DNA of 64,000 bases from Alloprevotella sp. OH1205_COT-284 (GCF_003859795.1 NZ_RQYI01000009.1:1-64000); one strand, 5' to 3'. Shown: positions 36,701-45,322, counted from the stretch's first letter. Numbers and translations are program-made. Notes: generated by a model from the letters alone, not told the origin.

Positions 36701-37196
36701 TGCCGGGCATGAGGATGTCGTCCATTTTGAGCGAGGTGATGGAGCTTGTTTTCTCACGCGTCGAAATCGTACCATATCCCGTCACGATAGCCTCTCCCAA
36801 TTCCATTCCGGAATCTTCGAGCCTGAACGTATATTCGCCTTTTCCCGACAGCAGTGTGATGCTGCTGCGTTTCATCCCCAAATAAGAGGCTGTAATTTTC
36901 GTGCGGCCGTTCATCACGTCAATAGGCACTTTGAGCGTAAACCGTCCATTGGCATCAGTCATGGCAGCCCACACTTTTTTACCCAGTGTCACACGAATAT
37001 TGGCAGAATTGAGCGGTTCGCCCATTTTGTCATACACCACTCCCCTCAACTGTACCCATTTCTCGGCCACTCTACCGGCGGCATAAGTACTTGACGGAGA
37101 GCTCGTTTCCTGTGCGTAGGCATTGACACCGACTCCGAGCAAAGTGGTCGTGAGCAGGCTCAAATATGCACTTCGAAAGGGAAGGAGTTTCCTCAT
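33774..37196 (-). CDS. susC: SusC/RagA-family TonB-dependent transporter
   Basis: 1140 residues from the ATG at 37196 (MRKLLPFRSAYLSLLTTTLL), with a signal peptide ending VNAYAQ. A carboxypeptidase-like (CarbopepD-reg) domain (about 50-130, GVVYDKMGEPLNSANI) precedes the TonB plug, with IRGTSTL, PLWVLDGIPLSDP and IDVLKDAAATALYGTRAANGV. The rest is a 22-strand beta barrel ending MRPSYTIGMRVTF. It imports a large ligand across the outer membrane with TonB energy. The longer frame to 37319 covers upstream DNA and is rejected. It heads the five-gene operon susC-susD-lipoprotein-FISUMP-thioredoxin. The ligand is unknown. Confidence 0.92.
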   Translation of the reverse strand: MRKLLPFRSAYLSLLTTTLLGVGVNAYAQETSSPSSTYAAGRVAEKWVQLRGVVYDKMGEPLNSANIRVTLGKKVWAAMTDANGRFTLKVPIDVMNGRTKITASYLGMKRSSITLLSGKGEYTFRLEDSGMELGEAIVTGYGTISTREKTSSITSLKMDDILMPGMTSIEQALEGRVPDMIFMQNSGEVGATARLRIRGTSTLIGNREPLWVLDGIPLSDPVDVTNEQLNDPDYINYIGNAISGINPQDIERIDVLKDAAATALYGTRAANGVIVVTTKKGEPGPPRISYNTQMRYTARPRYSDRNINLMNSQERVQFGKDLTDLHYAFPNHMTMVGYEGLYNRYVTGQIDYDTFRQEVQRAETVNTDWFKLLTQDTFNHNHTINMSGGNEATRYYASLGYNKEEGVVKTQFSDRYTANVSLQTKIAETISANIRVNASVQKKNQLPNEIDPLGYAYNTTRALPSHNPDGSLYYYQKHAYNVGTDKGAQYKYRYNILNEVANAENTYENNNINAALDLVYRYKTMLDLTLTTSYQRASSNRHTWFGEKGNYVAQLKNGESEVAPIPGKHGLSDLPYGGVYNMSNNVNENFLLRLQTNFRYNFGERKQHLLSSSIGYEMNAARTNGYSENTRGYFKNRGMKYVIMTPEEMEKFPHYASWVAANHPRLTADKNNRLSSYMILSYSYGNLASFSANGRFDASNKFGSRSNEKFLPVWSMSGMLNIKELFFKYNRSLSDGRLRTSFGKTGNMVDNQTPNLLLRQGSVDTYYGENISTVYALPNPNLRWEQTDQFNIGIDFSFFDYRFTVGTDAYYKHTKDAFNNVNVSTINGVKQYVMNGSDIYNKGMSISVSGYPIKSKDWSWYLSTNYSMVFNRIEGKSANEYSLNDFLTGTALIDGEAIGTFYSYGFLGLNPKNGMPLFDDYSDRRHLLEGKTLGEIMKMMMVNSGSREPNLQGSFYSTLRWKQISFSTSFNYSLGNKIRKFAIYKDILNGISSENNVRKELLERWKAPGDEKYTTYPALLSPSDIGWIEYRFHWSSDAQVGVHGFKPFAENHWTMYDNSDLRVVSGSYLRLSNMTVRYQFTNKQLKKTPFSNLSLDLSMSNVFTLKSSELDGQDPTQTGFSINTSLSMRPSYTIGMRVTF

Positions 37197-37372
37197 GTTC
37201 AGTGAATTTGATTGATAAAAAAAGATGAGTTTAGAATATGGATAAAGCCAACGAAAACCGGCTTCGACGCTTCGGAGCAAGGCATATCGCTCGGAGCATT
37301 GCACCGAAGAAAGCAACATCGGTCATGCTCACAAAGCGAGAACATCGAAAGCTCTTTTAATACTTTCGGGCA

Positions 37373-37380
37373 CAAATATA
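37373..37380 (-). promoter_or_regulatory. -7 box upstream of susC
   Basis: TATATTTG on the minus strand matches TAnnTTTG, with TTTT at the -33 position. It predicts a leader of about 170 nt before the susC ATG, long enough for post-transcriptional control. Confidence 0.5.
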
Positions 37381-37840
37381 CTAAATAGTGTAATAAAAGA
37401 AAAGTTTTATAAGAGAAATTCTCTATCGTTCTTCAAATTGCTCCGACAATGATCCTGTCACCCTCACTTTCGACACAAAAAGCAATGTCCGAATAGTGTC
37501 CGAAAAAGTATGTAAACGCTTTTTCCGCAGCTTCTCTCAAACGCGTTCTTTCCATTCCCTACCGCCCAAAAGAACATCCGCCTCTCCCCCTCTTCGGGCG
37601 GAGAAGCAGATGCTTTCGGAGTTCGGCGTGTAAGCAGTTACACATCCGTTGGAGCAGATGTGTTCAGTCGCCCCAAATGCTGCCCAACGATTGTTTTTGG
37701 GTGTCGGGCGGTTTGGAGGCTTCTTTTTTTTCGCCGAATGCACCTATGGTACATAATAAAGCATCTCAAAGAAAAAGAGGAAAACGGAGGAGGAAACACG
37801 AAATGCAGATTGGGAATAACAGTAAGAACGGAAAACGCTT

Positions 37841-38397
37841 CTACCTCTGAGGTAAGAAAAACGGGCTCTGAGGTAGGCGTTTCTACCTCTTAGGCCGTGA
37901 GAGCGGCCTCCCTCGAAGAAGCGAGAAACAACAGTCTTTCGCGCGCACGCGCGTATCCTTGTAATTGTATTTTGCCTCCGCTGCCTCCGCAAAAGGATGC
38001 AACAAGCTGCAAATCAAGACTTTGTTTGCGAAGGCAAGTGAAGGCAAAACGAAAATTTATTTTGTAAACAATTGAAATACATCGACTTATGCCGATTTTT
38101 TGCTTTCACAAACTCGAAAAGGGGTGGTTTTCGCCCAGAAGAGGTGAAAGGAGGTGAAGGCAAAAAGAGATTTTGCCTTCACCAAAGGTATATTGATTTT
38201 CAACGATTTGGAAGAAGCTCCCAACTTTTGCCTTCACTTGCCTTCGCAAGAAAAGTACTAATAATCAATGCGATGACCGTTTTAGCGGAAGCAAAACGGC
38301 AAAAACTAAAAAATAGGGGAAAGAAACGCTCAAAAAGGGCGGTTTCATCGACATCGACAACAATCGGCACTCCGACCAAGCGGAAGAAGCCGAAGGG
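37841..38397 (+). repeat. Large structured intergenic repeat, copy B
   Basis: Same architecture as copy A. Boxes at 37841, 37862 and 37883; GC box at 37938-37953. The left unit has arms TGCCTCCGCA (37982) and TGCGAAGGCA (38027) 35 nt apart. The central hairpin GGTGAAGGCAAAA/TTTTGCCTTCACC has a 5-nt loop (38153-38183). The right unit spans 38226-38248 and its partner arm starts at 38284, again 35 nt away. GGGCGGTTTCATCG occupies 38337-38350. It ends about 35 bp past the 3' end of the helicase gene. Confidence 0.85.
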
Positions 38398-38432
38398 GAT
38401 GCGACAGCTGAATGATGGCACACCCCCTCCGC

Positions 38433-40634
38433 TCACGAAGTCGACGCCGAACGCGTGTGGGCGAGAATGAGCCGAAGTTCGGCCTGCGAAATGTCGTCGC
38501 CCAAGGCTTCCATGAGTTCGTAGAAAGAAACGGAGTCGGGGTGCTCGGAGATAAAACCGACGACGCGCGCGATGTGGTCGGGAGCGACAATATCGGCGAG
38601 GGAAAGTGTGCCCTCGGCCACGTGTTGCGAAAGATGCTTGTAGACGGTGGCTGCAACCAGCCCTCTCTCGGCGGCGATTTCTTCGACCGTCTTTCCGCTT
38701 TCAAACATCCGTAGAGAGATGAGGTCGGTGCGCTCGCGCGGTGGTTTTGCGGCCTTGGCGACAGCTTTTTCGGCGGCGTTGGCCTTGGCGGTTTTGGCGG
38801 TACGCTTGCCGGAGGCCGAATCGGGAGTTTCACCCAAGGTGGCAAGAGCTCTGGCCTGCTGATAGGCTTTCTGTTCAAAACCGTGGGCAGCCACGTGACG
38901 CAAGAGGGCGACACGCAGGCGAAGCTCCTCGGTCATTTCTTCGGAGTGTTTTTTGAGGCGTTTGGCCACCACTTTGTTGTTGGTGGACAAGGAGGTGTTG
39001 CCCAACAAATGCACGAGGGGAGCGAGGGCATCGAGAAAATAGTCGGCCGCCTTGGTCACTCGTTCCTGCAAAAGGGGCGAGTGGCGATAGTCTTCGGCGG
39101 TGAGGACGATGTGCTCATATTGCCGTGCAAAGCGGTGCGAAACGGCTTCGATCCGATCGGCCAGATCGACACGGAGGGCTTTGAAATCGGCCACGGTGGC
39201 CGGCTGCTGCTTGTAGAAATATTCGTCGAGAAGGCGCAGAAATCCGTCGAGGAGGACGAGAAGCACGCCGAACGAAAAGACCTCGCCGAGGAGTTGGAGG
39301 AAGAAGAGGCGTTCCATTTCGCGCACTTTCTCGGGCGTGGGAAGTTGTTGCGCCATATCTTCGGAAAAGGCTTGCACGTGGGCGTCTTGAATGATGGCTC
39401 GGGGAGGGATGGGGGCGGAGAGTACCAAGCCTTCGAGCGTTTTGCAGCGCGAGAGGGCAACGTAGGTCTGCCCGTGGGCGAAGGAGGCAGAGGCGTCGAT
39501 AATGGCACGCTCGAAGGTGAGGCCTTGGCTCTTGTGAATGGTGATCGCCCAAGCCGTGCGGAGGGGAAACTGCAGAAATACCCCTTCGGTGATTTCCTCG
39601 ACCTGCATGGTAGTTTCGTTGAGGGCGTATCGTGAGTTGAGCCACTCCTCGCGCGGCACGTCGATGTGCTCGCCGGTGTCTTGGGCGCGGACACAGATTT
39701 CGGTGGGAGTGAGCGAAACGACTTCGCCGAGCATGCCGTTGAAATAGCGATGGGCACCGGTGCCGTCGTTTTTTACGAACATGACCTGTGCGCCGATTTT
39801 GAGCGAGAGGTCGGGCTGAGTCGGATAGGAATATTCGGGAAACGTGCCTTTGATTTCGGCACGATAGGTGAAGGCTTTCGAGGGCAGTTGCGCGAGGTTG
39901 TGCTCGTTGATGCGGTCGGCCTGATGGTTGTGGGTGACGAGGCGGACGTATCCTTCTTCGCGCCGCGGCTCGAAGTTGGGAATGTAGCGAGCGTTGAGGA
40001 GTTGGAGCTCGGTCATGCCGGCGGTGTTGTTGCGCACGGCATTGAGGAGATCGATGAAGTTTTCGTCGCGCTGCCGATAGACGGTTTTGAGTTCGACGGT
40101 GGCATAGTCGGTGCTGCGCAGGGCGTTGGCAGAAAAGAAAAAGGGCGATTCGTAGTGGGCGGAAAGCAACGACCACTCCTCCTCTTTGACGACAGGCGCG
40201 AGCTGCTGCAAATCGCCGATCATGAGCAGTTGCACGCCGCCGAAAGGTTTGTGGCGGTCGCGGTGGCGGCGGAGCACGGCGTCGATGTTGTCCAACAGGT
40301 CGGCACGCACCATGGAGATTTCGTCGATGACAACGAGGTCGAGACTGCGAATGAGGCGTTTTTTGCGTTCGCCCATGCGAAAGGTTTCGCGGCTGTATTG
40401 CACACCGGGCAGAAAAGGAGCAAAGGGTATTTGGAAGAAAGAGTGAATGGTGACACCGCCGGCGTTAATGGCCGCAATGCCGGTGGGAGCGAGAACCACC
40501 ATGCGCTTGGTGCTCTCTTCGCGCAGACGGCGCAGAAAGGTGGTTTTGCCCGTTCCGGCCTTGCCGGTGAGAAACAGGTGGGTGTTGGTGTTTTCGATGA
40601 TTTGGCGAGCCAGAGCGATTTCGGGATTGGACAT
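38433..40634 (-). CDS. Pif1-like ATP-dependent DNA helicase with C-terminal helix-turn-helix
   Basis: 733 residues. SF1 helicase motifs: Walker A GKAGTGKT (24-31), DLVVIDEISM near residue 100, LMIGDLQQLAPV near 137, TVYRQRD near 185 and AWAITIHKSQGLTFERA near 360 followed by YVALSRCKTLEGL. After a region of unknown fold, the C-terminus has a HTH_40-type domain (RMFESGKTVEEIAAERGLVA). It is likely a 5'-3' helicase for G-quadruplex or stalled-fork processing, by analogy with Pif1. It is transcribed alone, divergent from the LuxR-type gene; the two -7 boxes are about 22 bp apart. Its 3' end lies beside repeat copy B. Confidence 0.88.
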   Translation of the reverse strand: MSNPEIALARQIIENTNTHLFLTGKAGTGKTTFLRRLREESTKRMVVLAPTGIAAINAGGVTIHSFFQIPFAPFLPGVQYSRETFRMGERKKRLIRSLDLVVIDEISMVRADLLDNIDAVLRRHRDRHKPFGGVQLLMIGDLQQLAPVVKEEEWSLLSAHYESPFFFSANALRSTDYATVELKTVYRQRDENFIDLLNAVRNNTAGMTELQLLNARYIPNFEPRREEGYVRLVTHNHQADRINEHNLAQLPSKAFTYRAEIKGTFPEYSYPTQPDLSLKIGAQVMFVKNDGTGAHRYFNGMLGEVVSLTPTEICVRAQDTGEHIDVPREEWLNSRYALNETTMQVEEITEGVFLQFPLRTAWAITIHKSQGLTFERAIIDASASFAHGQTYVALSRCKTLEGLVLSAPIPPRAIIQDAHVQAFSEDMAQQLPTPEKVREMERLFFLQLLGEVFSFGVLLVLLDGFLRLLDEYFYKQQPATVADFKALRVDLADRIEAVSHRFARQYEHIVLTAEDYRHSPLLQERVTKAADYFLDALAPLVHLLGNTSLSTNNKVVAKRLKKHSEEMTEELRLRVALLRHVAAHGFEQKAYQQARALATLGETPDSASGKRTAKTAKANAAEKAVAKAAKPPRERTDLISLRMFESGKTVEEIAAERGLVAATVYKHLSQHVAEGTLSLADIVAPDHIARVVGFISEHPDSVSFYELMEALGDDISQAELRLILAHTRSASTS

Positions 40635-40719
40635 GACACGGTGATTTTAGGAGAGCGTCGGGAGGGGAGAATGGAGGTTTTCGCGGTGCTTTTTGAGCGT
40701 GCGAAAAGTGATTTTCCCA

Positions 40720-40727
40720 CAAAAATA
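40720..40727 (-). promoter_or_regulatory. -7 box of the helicase gene
   Basis: TATTTTTG on the minus strand matches TAnnTTTG, 85 bp before the helicase ATG. No clear -33 element. Confidence 0.4.
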
Positions 40728-40749
40728 CGAATTTTCGTGCGTTTTTTTC

Positions 40750-40757
40750 TACTTTTG
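40750..40757 (+). promoter_or_regulatory. -7 box of the LuxR-type gene
   Basis: TACTTTTG matches TAnnTTTG. No clear -33 element; the helicase -7 box lies on the other strand just upstream, so the two promoters may interfere. Confidence 0.45.
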
Positions 40758-40842
40758 CAAAAATAAAAGCAAAGAGCGGCCTGCTGCTCCGACTTCTCAC
40801 GGAAAAGCACACGCCGAAACTCACAACAGCACCCATACGAGC

Positions 40843-41574
40843 ATGCCCCCTTCACACCCCCATTCAAAACCGACCGCGACGGCACTTCCCGAATTGCCCG
40901 ACGAGGAGCGGAAAAACACAAAAACGACACGCCGACACAACGGCATGCAGCCTGCGCCCATACAAATGGCCATCATCGACTCCAACCTATTGGCCTGCAT
41001 GGGGTTGATGCACATTTTGAAGAAATTCATTCCTTTCGCGCAGGTGAAGATCTATCACGCTCACGAAGAGCTGATGGCCGACGATCCCGAAAGTTTCGCC
41101 CACTTCTTCGTTTCGTCGCGCATTTATTTTGAACACACCCGCTTTTTTCGACGCAGAGCCTATCGCACCATCGTGTTGATCAACGGCGAAAACCTGCCCC
41201 CCATGCCGGGAATATTGACGCTCAACGTTTCGCAATCGGAACAAGACCTCATCACCGACCTCCTGCAAATGCACTCGCAAGGACACGGCACTGGCCCGCA
41301 CCGACCGCGACAACAACCGACGGAAACGGCCACACGACCACGAAACAACGACGAGCCGACCGCAGAAACACAACCACTCACCGCAAGAGAAATAGAGGTG
41401 ATCACGCTGCTGGGAAAGGGGTATATCAACAAAGAGATTGCCGACCGCCTCAACATCGGGCTGACGACTGTGATCACACACCGAAAAAACATCATGTCGA
41501 AAATCAATGCCCACTCGCTCTCCGACGTGATCATCTATGCCGTGATGAACGGACACCTCGACTTGGGCGAATAG
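40843..41574 (+). CDS. LuxR-type transcriptional regulator
   Basis: 243 residues from the ATG at 40843. An alternative start at 40945 (MQPAPIQMAIIDSNLLACMG) removes a low-complexity Pro/Thr-rich leader and may be the true one. The N-terminal half resembles a receiver fold (AIIDSNLLACMGLMHILKK) without a clear phosphoacceptor Asp pair. After a Pro/Thr/Arg-rich linker comes a GerE-type helix-turn-helix (LTAREIEVITLLGKGYINKE, then IADRLNIGLTTVITHRKNIM). It matches a Bacteroidales orphan regulator family. Targets and signals are unknown. Confidence 0.82.
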   Translation: MPPSHPHSKPTATALPELPDEERKNTKTTRRHNGMQPAPIQMAIIDSNLLACMGLMHILKKFIPFAQVKIYHAHEELMADDPESFAHFFVSSRIYFEHTRFFRRRAYRTIVLINGENLPPMPGILTLNVSQSEQDLITDLLQMHSQGHGTGPHRPRQQPTETATRPRNNDEPTAETQPLTAREIEVITLLGKGYINKEIADRLNIGLTTVITHRKNIMSKINAHSLSDVIIYAVMNGHLDLGE

Positions 41575-41597
41575 CCGAGACGACAACCGTCAATCTC

Positions 41598-41643
41598 CAA
41601 AAACAAACATCGCCCCGAATACCGCTCGGTATTCGGGGCGATG
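41598..41643 (-). terminator. Palindromic terminator between convergent genes
   Basis: CATCGCCCCGAATACCG and its near-perfect complement surround a 2-3 nt loop. On the minus strand it is followed by TTTGTTTTT, suited to ending the EamA transcript; the LuxR-type transcript arrives from the other side. Confidence 0.75.
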
Positions 41644-41702
41644 AGTTTGGTGTAGCCCGACCACGAAAGAGGAAGCCGGGAGAAACGAGGGTTGCGGAGA
41701 GA

Positions 41703-42689
41703 TCAAAAACGGATGAAAAACAACGACACGCCCAGCACACTGATGACGGCACCGAGCACTTCTTTGCGCGTCACACGCTGTCCGAAGAAAAGATGAGCCG
41801 GCCAAAGAATGAGAATAGGGCTGAGCGACATGAGGGTCATGGCAATGCCCGTGGCGGTATATTGCGTGGCCATGAGCGACAGAGAAACGCCGAAAAAGGG
41901 GCCGAAAAACACGGCACAAATCAACATCGTCATGCCGCGACGATCGACCACCCCGCGAAGCAACGCCCCCCCCTTGCGGCTGACCAAAAGGATAAACACA
42001 AAACCGGCCAAACCGGCAACGGCGCGAATCATGGTCGAAGCAAAGGGCAGCGTTTGCAGCAGGCCGTCGAGCGTTTCGCTCGGCAAAGACAAGGTGCGAA
42101 TGGAAGCCTCGTAGTGTTTCAAACCGACGGCCGACAACACCAATCCCAAACCCTGACCGACGGCCGCACCAATGGCATAGAGCACACCGCTCGTGGGAAG
42201 ATTGAGGTGTATTCTGCGCTTGCCGGCCTCTTCACTACGGCCGCGGCCGAGAATGGAAAGGGCAATACCCAACGTCGTGACCGACATGCCCAAAACAGCG
42301 GAAAGAGAAAGGGTTTCGCCCAACAAGATCCAACCCGATATGGCAGCCGTGGCAGGGGCGACAGTCATGAAAAGCTGAGCAAAACGCGAACCGATCACGG
42401 CATAGGCGTTAAACAGACAATAGTCGCCGAACACGTAGCCCACGACGCCCGACATCAACAACCACCACCATGTTTGAACATCGGCATGGAGAGGAACGCA
42501 GGAACCGGTGACCACATAGAGCAAGGAGGAAATCATGAGCATCGAAAGCACCATGCGCAACACATTGACCACATGAACACCAAGACGCTTGGTGGCAACT
42601 TCGCTGAACAGCGCACTGATCGTCCACGAAACGGCAACGAAGATGGAGAGAGATTCTCCGAAAAAGGGAATGGAGGTGAAATTTTGCAT
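41703..42689 (-). CDS. EamA/DMT-family transporter
   Basis: 328 residues with ten hydrophobic helices arranged as two EamA repeats. The first repeat ends GWILLGETLSLSAVLGMSVT near residue 130, and the second ends PAHLFFGQRVTRKEVLGAVI near residue 300. Such drug/metabolite transporters move small solutes across the inner membrane; the substrate is unknown. It is divergent from dus, with a -7 box (TACTTTTG, 42762-42755) 66 bp before its ATG. Assignment to the superfamily is firm. Confidence 0.88.
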   Translation of the reverse strand: MQNFTSIPFFGESLSIFVAVSWTISALFSEVATKRLGVHVVNVLRMVLSMLMISSLLYVVTGSCVPLHADVQTWWWLLMSGVVGYVFGDYCLFNAYAVIGSRFAQLFMTVAPATAAISGWILLGETLSLSAVLGMSVTTLGIALSILGRGRSEEAGKRRIHLNLPTSGVLYAIGAAVGQGLGLVLSAVGLKHYEASIRTLSLPSETLDGLLQTLPFASTMIRAVAGLAGFVFILLVSRKGGALLRGVVDRRGMTMLICAVFFGPFFGVSLSLMATQYTATGIAMTLMSLSPILILWPAHLFFGQRVTRKEVLGAVISVLGVSLFFIRF

Positions 42690-42754
42690 ATCTCGAAAAG
42701 TGTCGTCGGCGATTATTTCTCGCCGTCATACCCGATTGGGGGGATTTTCGGGCG

Positions 42755-42762
42755 CAAAAGTA
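42755..42762 (-). promoter_or_regulatory. -7 box of the EamA gene
   Basis: TACTTTTG on the minus strand matches TAnnTTTG. It is divergent from the dus -7 box 44 bp away. Confidence 0.45.
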
Positions 42763-42805
42763 CAGACTTTTCGGAAGATAGCCGCGCTAATCCGACCAAA
42801 ATGCG

Positions 42806-42813
42806 TAAATTTG
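42806..42813 (+). promoter_or_regulatory. -7 box of dus, predicting a leaderless mRNA
   Basis: TAAATTTG matches TAnnTTTG and ends only 4 bp before the dus ATG, so transcription would begin at or within a base or two of the start codon. Confidence 0.5.
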
Positions 42814-42817
42814 CACA

Positions 42818-43741
42818 ATGATACCGCTCTATTTTGCTCCTCTGCAAGGATATACCGACGATGCTTATCGCCGTTTTCATCAACAAGAGGTGGGAGGCGC
42901 AACGGCCTACTACACACCTTTCGTGAGATGGGAGCACGGCGGAGTGAGATCAAAAGACTTGCGCGATGTGCGACCGGACTTCAACGAAGGGGTGCCGCTC
43001 GTCGTACAAGTCATTGCGGCTTCGATCGAAGAATTTCGGCATTTGCTCGAAGTCTTGACGCCCTTGGGACATCGCCGCATTGATCTGAACATGGGCTGTC
43101 CGTTTCAGCTGCAAGCACGCCACGGACGAGGGGCAGGGCTGTTGGGAAATGTGGAAGTGGTGCGTGAAATTCTCAACGAAATGAACGTGCGCAGCGATTT
43201 TCATTTTTCGGTGAAACTCCGTCTCGGTTGGGACGCCCCGAACGAATGTATGCAGTTGCTTCCCCTGCTCAACGACGCCCGACTCGTGCAAGTGACACTG
43301 CACCCACGACTCGGCATACAGGGCTACAAAGGAACGGCCGACATTGAGGCGTTTGCGAAATTTGCCGAAGAGTGCCGACATCCGCTTGTGTTCAACGGCG
43401 ACATTCGCACACCGCAGGAAGCCACACGCATCATGGAGCGATTTCCAACACTCCACGGCCTGATGATCGGCCGCGGATGGCTGGCTCGACCATCGCTGGG
43501 CCGAGAACTGGCCGAAGGACGGGAATGGTCGAGAACGGAGCGCATGGCACTTATAAAACGACTGCACGACCGTCTTCATGCACACTACGCCGCCATAGTG
43601 CCCGGAGATGCCGCCCTACACCAAAAACTCAAAACCTATTGGGACTATATGGAAGAGGAGGTGGGGCGGAAGTGCCTGAAAAAGCTGAAAAAAGCCGGCA
43701 ATCTGAAAAACTATCTCCGCGCCGTTTCGGAAGTGGTCTGA
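42818..43741 (+). CDS. dus: tRNA-dihydrouridine synthase
   Basis: 307 residues. The FMN-binding TIM barrel starts MIPLYFAPLQGYTDDAYRR. The catalytic cysteine is Cys94 in DLNMGCPF (89-96), followed by a conserved glycine/histidine loop (ARHGRGAGLLG). FSVKLRLGWD near residue 128, VTLHPRLGIQGYKG near 150 and LMIGRGWLARPSLG near 215 hold the flavin. It reduces uridines to dihydrouridine in tRNA D-loops using NADPH. The subgroup (A, B or C) cannot be fixed by eye. It is divergent from the EamA gene and about 100 bp from the FprA gene. Confidence 0.9.
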   Translation: MIPLYFAPLQGYTDDAYRRFHQQEVGGATAYYTPFVRWEHGGVRSKDLRDVRPDFNEGVPLVVQVIAASIEEFRHLLEVLTPLGHRRIDLNMGCPFQLQARHGRGAGLLGNVEVVREILNEMNVRSDFHFSVKLRLGWDAPNECMQLLPLLNDARLVQVTLHPRLGIQGYKGTADIEAFAKFAEECRHPLVFNGDIRTPQEATRIMERFPTLHGLMIGRGWLARPSLGRELAEGREWSRTERMALIKRLHDRLHAHYAAIVPGDAALHQKLKTYWDYMEEEVGRKCLKKLKKAGNLKNYLRAVSEVV

Positions 43742-43843
43742 AACCGCGGAACGGCAAACTGCGCGGTACATCGGTTTACTCCCAACGCCCGACAAAGTCG
43801 AGCTTGCTGTTTTCTGAAATCATCAATCATACCTTTTCAGTAT

Positions 43844-45013
43844 ATGGAACCCGTAATCTCCCCAACCATCAAGTATATCGGTGTCGACGACCGCGATCTT
43901 GATCTCTTCGAGAGCCAATATCGTGTGCCCGAAGGAATGTGCTATAACAGTTATCTCATCTTGGACGAGAAAGTGTGCATCATGGACACCGTCGACCCTC
44001 GTTGCGTCGATGAGTGGAACAACAAACTGCACGCCGCGCTCGACGGACGCACACCCGACTACCTCGTCGTTCAGCACGTAGAACCCGACCACGCCGGAGC
44101 CATTGCCGATGTGGTGAACGCTTATCCCGATCTGAAAGTCGTGGCCAGTGCCAAAGCCATTGCTTTCATCGCCCAATTCAACGAAGGCATCGACTTGTCG
44201 GATCGCTCCATTGCCGTGACCGACGGCTCCACCCTCGAACTCGGCACACGAACCCTCACTTTTGCCACTGCCCCCATGGTACACTGGCCGGAGGTGATCG
44301 TCACCTACGACGACAAGGACAAAGCCTTGTTCAGTGCCGATGCGTTCGGACGATTTGGTTTCTACGAACTCGACGACGACAAGTGGCTCGAAGAGTCGCG
44401 ACGCTACTACATCAACATCTGCGGTCGATATGGCATGCAGGTTGGAAAGCTGTTGGAAAAAGTAGCAAAATTCGACGTCGAAATGATCTGCTCGCTCCAC
44501 GGAAATGTGTTGCGAGGCGAGAAAAAGGCCGAAGCCATTCGCCTCTATCACATCTGGGCGAAATACGAAGTGGAAACACCCGGAGTTCTCGTGGCCTACG
44601 CCAGCATACACGGGAGCACGAAAGCCGCCGCACTCCGATTGGCCGAAATTTTGAAAGAAAAAGGTGCTCCGGCCGTAGAGGTGGCCGATTTGGCACGAGG
44701 ACTGATGGACAAGGCCGTTTCCGATGCTTTCCGATATGGCTCATTGGTGCTCTGCGCATCGAGCTACGACAGCGAAGTGTTCCCTCCGATGCACTATTTC
44801 ATCCATAAACTCCGCCTCAAAGGCTATCAAAACCGCCGCGTGGCCATCGTCGAAAACGGCACTTGGGCACCGACGGCAGGAAAAACCATGCGTGCAGAAC
44901 TGGAAGCATTCAAAAAACTCGACATCGTCGAGCCGGTTTTCACCATTAAAAGCACGCTCAAATCCACCGACGTCACAGCACTCGAAACACTGGCAGAAGC
45001 GGTTTTGGCCTGA
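43844..45013 (+). CDS. FprA-type flavodiiron protein
   Basis: 389 residues. The N-terminal metallo-beta-lactamase-like domain (1-245) carries the diiron ligands of HxExDH (QHVEPDH, 77-83: His78, Glu80, Asp82, His83), with Asp (FSADAFG) and His (CSLHGNV) ligands further on. His145-type and second-sphere positions are consistent with family A. The C-terminal flavodoxin domain (from about 248) binds FMN: VAYASIHGSTKAAALRL. Such proteins reduce oxygen or nitric oxide to protect anaerobes. It has a strong terminator downstream and stands alone. Confidence 0.9.
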   Translation: MEPVISPTIKYIGVDDRDLDLFESQYRVPEGMCYNSYLILDEKVCIMDTVDPRCVDEWNNKLHAALDGRTPDYLVVQHVEPDHAGAIADVVNAYPDLKVVASAKAIAFIAQFNEGIDLSDRSIAVTDGSTLELGTRTLTFATAPMVHWPEVIVTYDDKDKALFSADAFGRFGFYELDDDKWLEESRRYYINICGRYGMQVGKLLEKVAKFDVEMICSLHGNVLRGEKKAEAIRLYHIWAKYEVETPGVLVAYASIHGSTKAAALRLAEILKEKGAPAVEVADLARGLMDKAVSDAFRYGSLVLCASSYDSEVFPPMHYFIHKLRLKGYQNRRVAIVENGTWAPTAGKTMRAELEAFKKLDIVEPVFTIKSTLKSTDVTALETLAEAVLA

Positions 45014-45072
45014 CAGGTCTGACGAGCATTCATCGCCTCGCGCCCTCATCAAGACAGCTCTTCCATTTTGCT

Positions 45073-45146
45073 CGCTGCCTCTCTGCGAAACAGCGCTTCT
45101 CCCAAGAAACACGGTCGTTGTCGCAGAGAGGCAGCGATGTTTTTTC
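45073..45146 (+). terminator. Terminator of the FprA gene
   Basis: CGCTGCCTCTCTGCGA (45073-45088) pairs perfectly with TCGCAGAGAGGCAGCG (45121-45136) across 32 nt, followed by ATGTTTTTTC. Confidence 0.75.
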
Positions 45147-45291
45147 AAAAGACATTCAAAAAACTCTTGAAAAAGACGTTCAAAAAAGTTTCGGAAAAGG
45201 CATTCCGATACTTTTCAAGGCATTTCAAATTGCAATTTATAGTAAACCAAATACAGACTTTCTCAAAAAAAACTTTTTTCGCATACGACAT

Positions 45292-45322
45292 TTTGAAGCC
45301 TCTCCAAAATGGACTACCTTTG
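45292..45322 (+). promoter_or_regulatory. Consensus Bacteroidetes promoter
   Basis: TTTG (45292-45295), exactly 19 bp, then TACCTTTG (45315-45322). Drives the S8 peptidase gene with a leader of about 30 nt. Confidence 0.82.

Larger units (their letters stand above)
37197..38432. other. Intergenic region upstream of susC, holding repeat copy B
   Basis: About 1.2 kb without a gene. It contains the susC -7 box, GTGTCCGA motifs (37484-37514), hairpins CCGCC/GGCGG near 37575 and ACACATC/GATGTGT near 37650, and repeat copy B (37841-38397), whose tail reaches almost to the helicase stop codon. Confidence 0.5.

Noticed and set aside
37934-37953. GC box with GCGCGCACGCGCG as a Z-DNA or methylation site
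   Set aside because: Alternating purine-pyrimidine sequence is visible in all three repeats but no further evidence supports a specific role, so it is listed only as part of the repeat.
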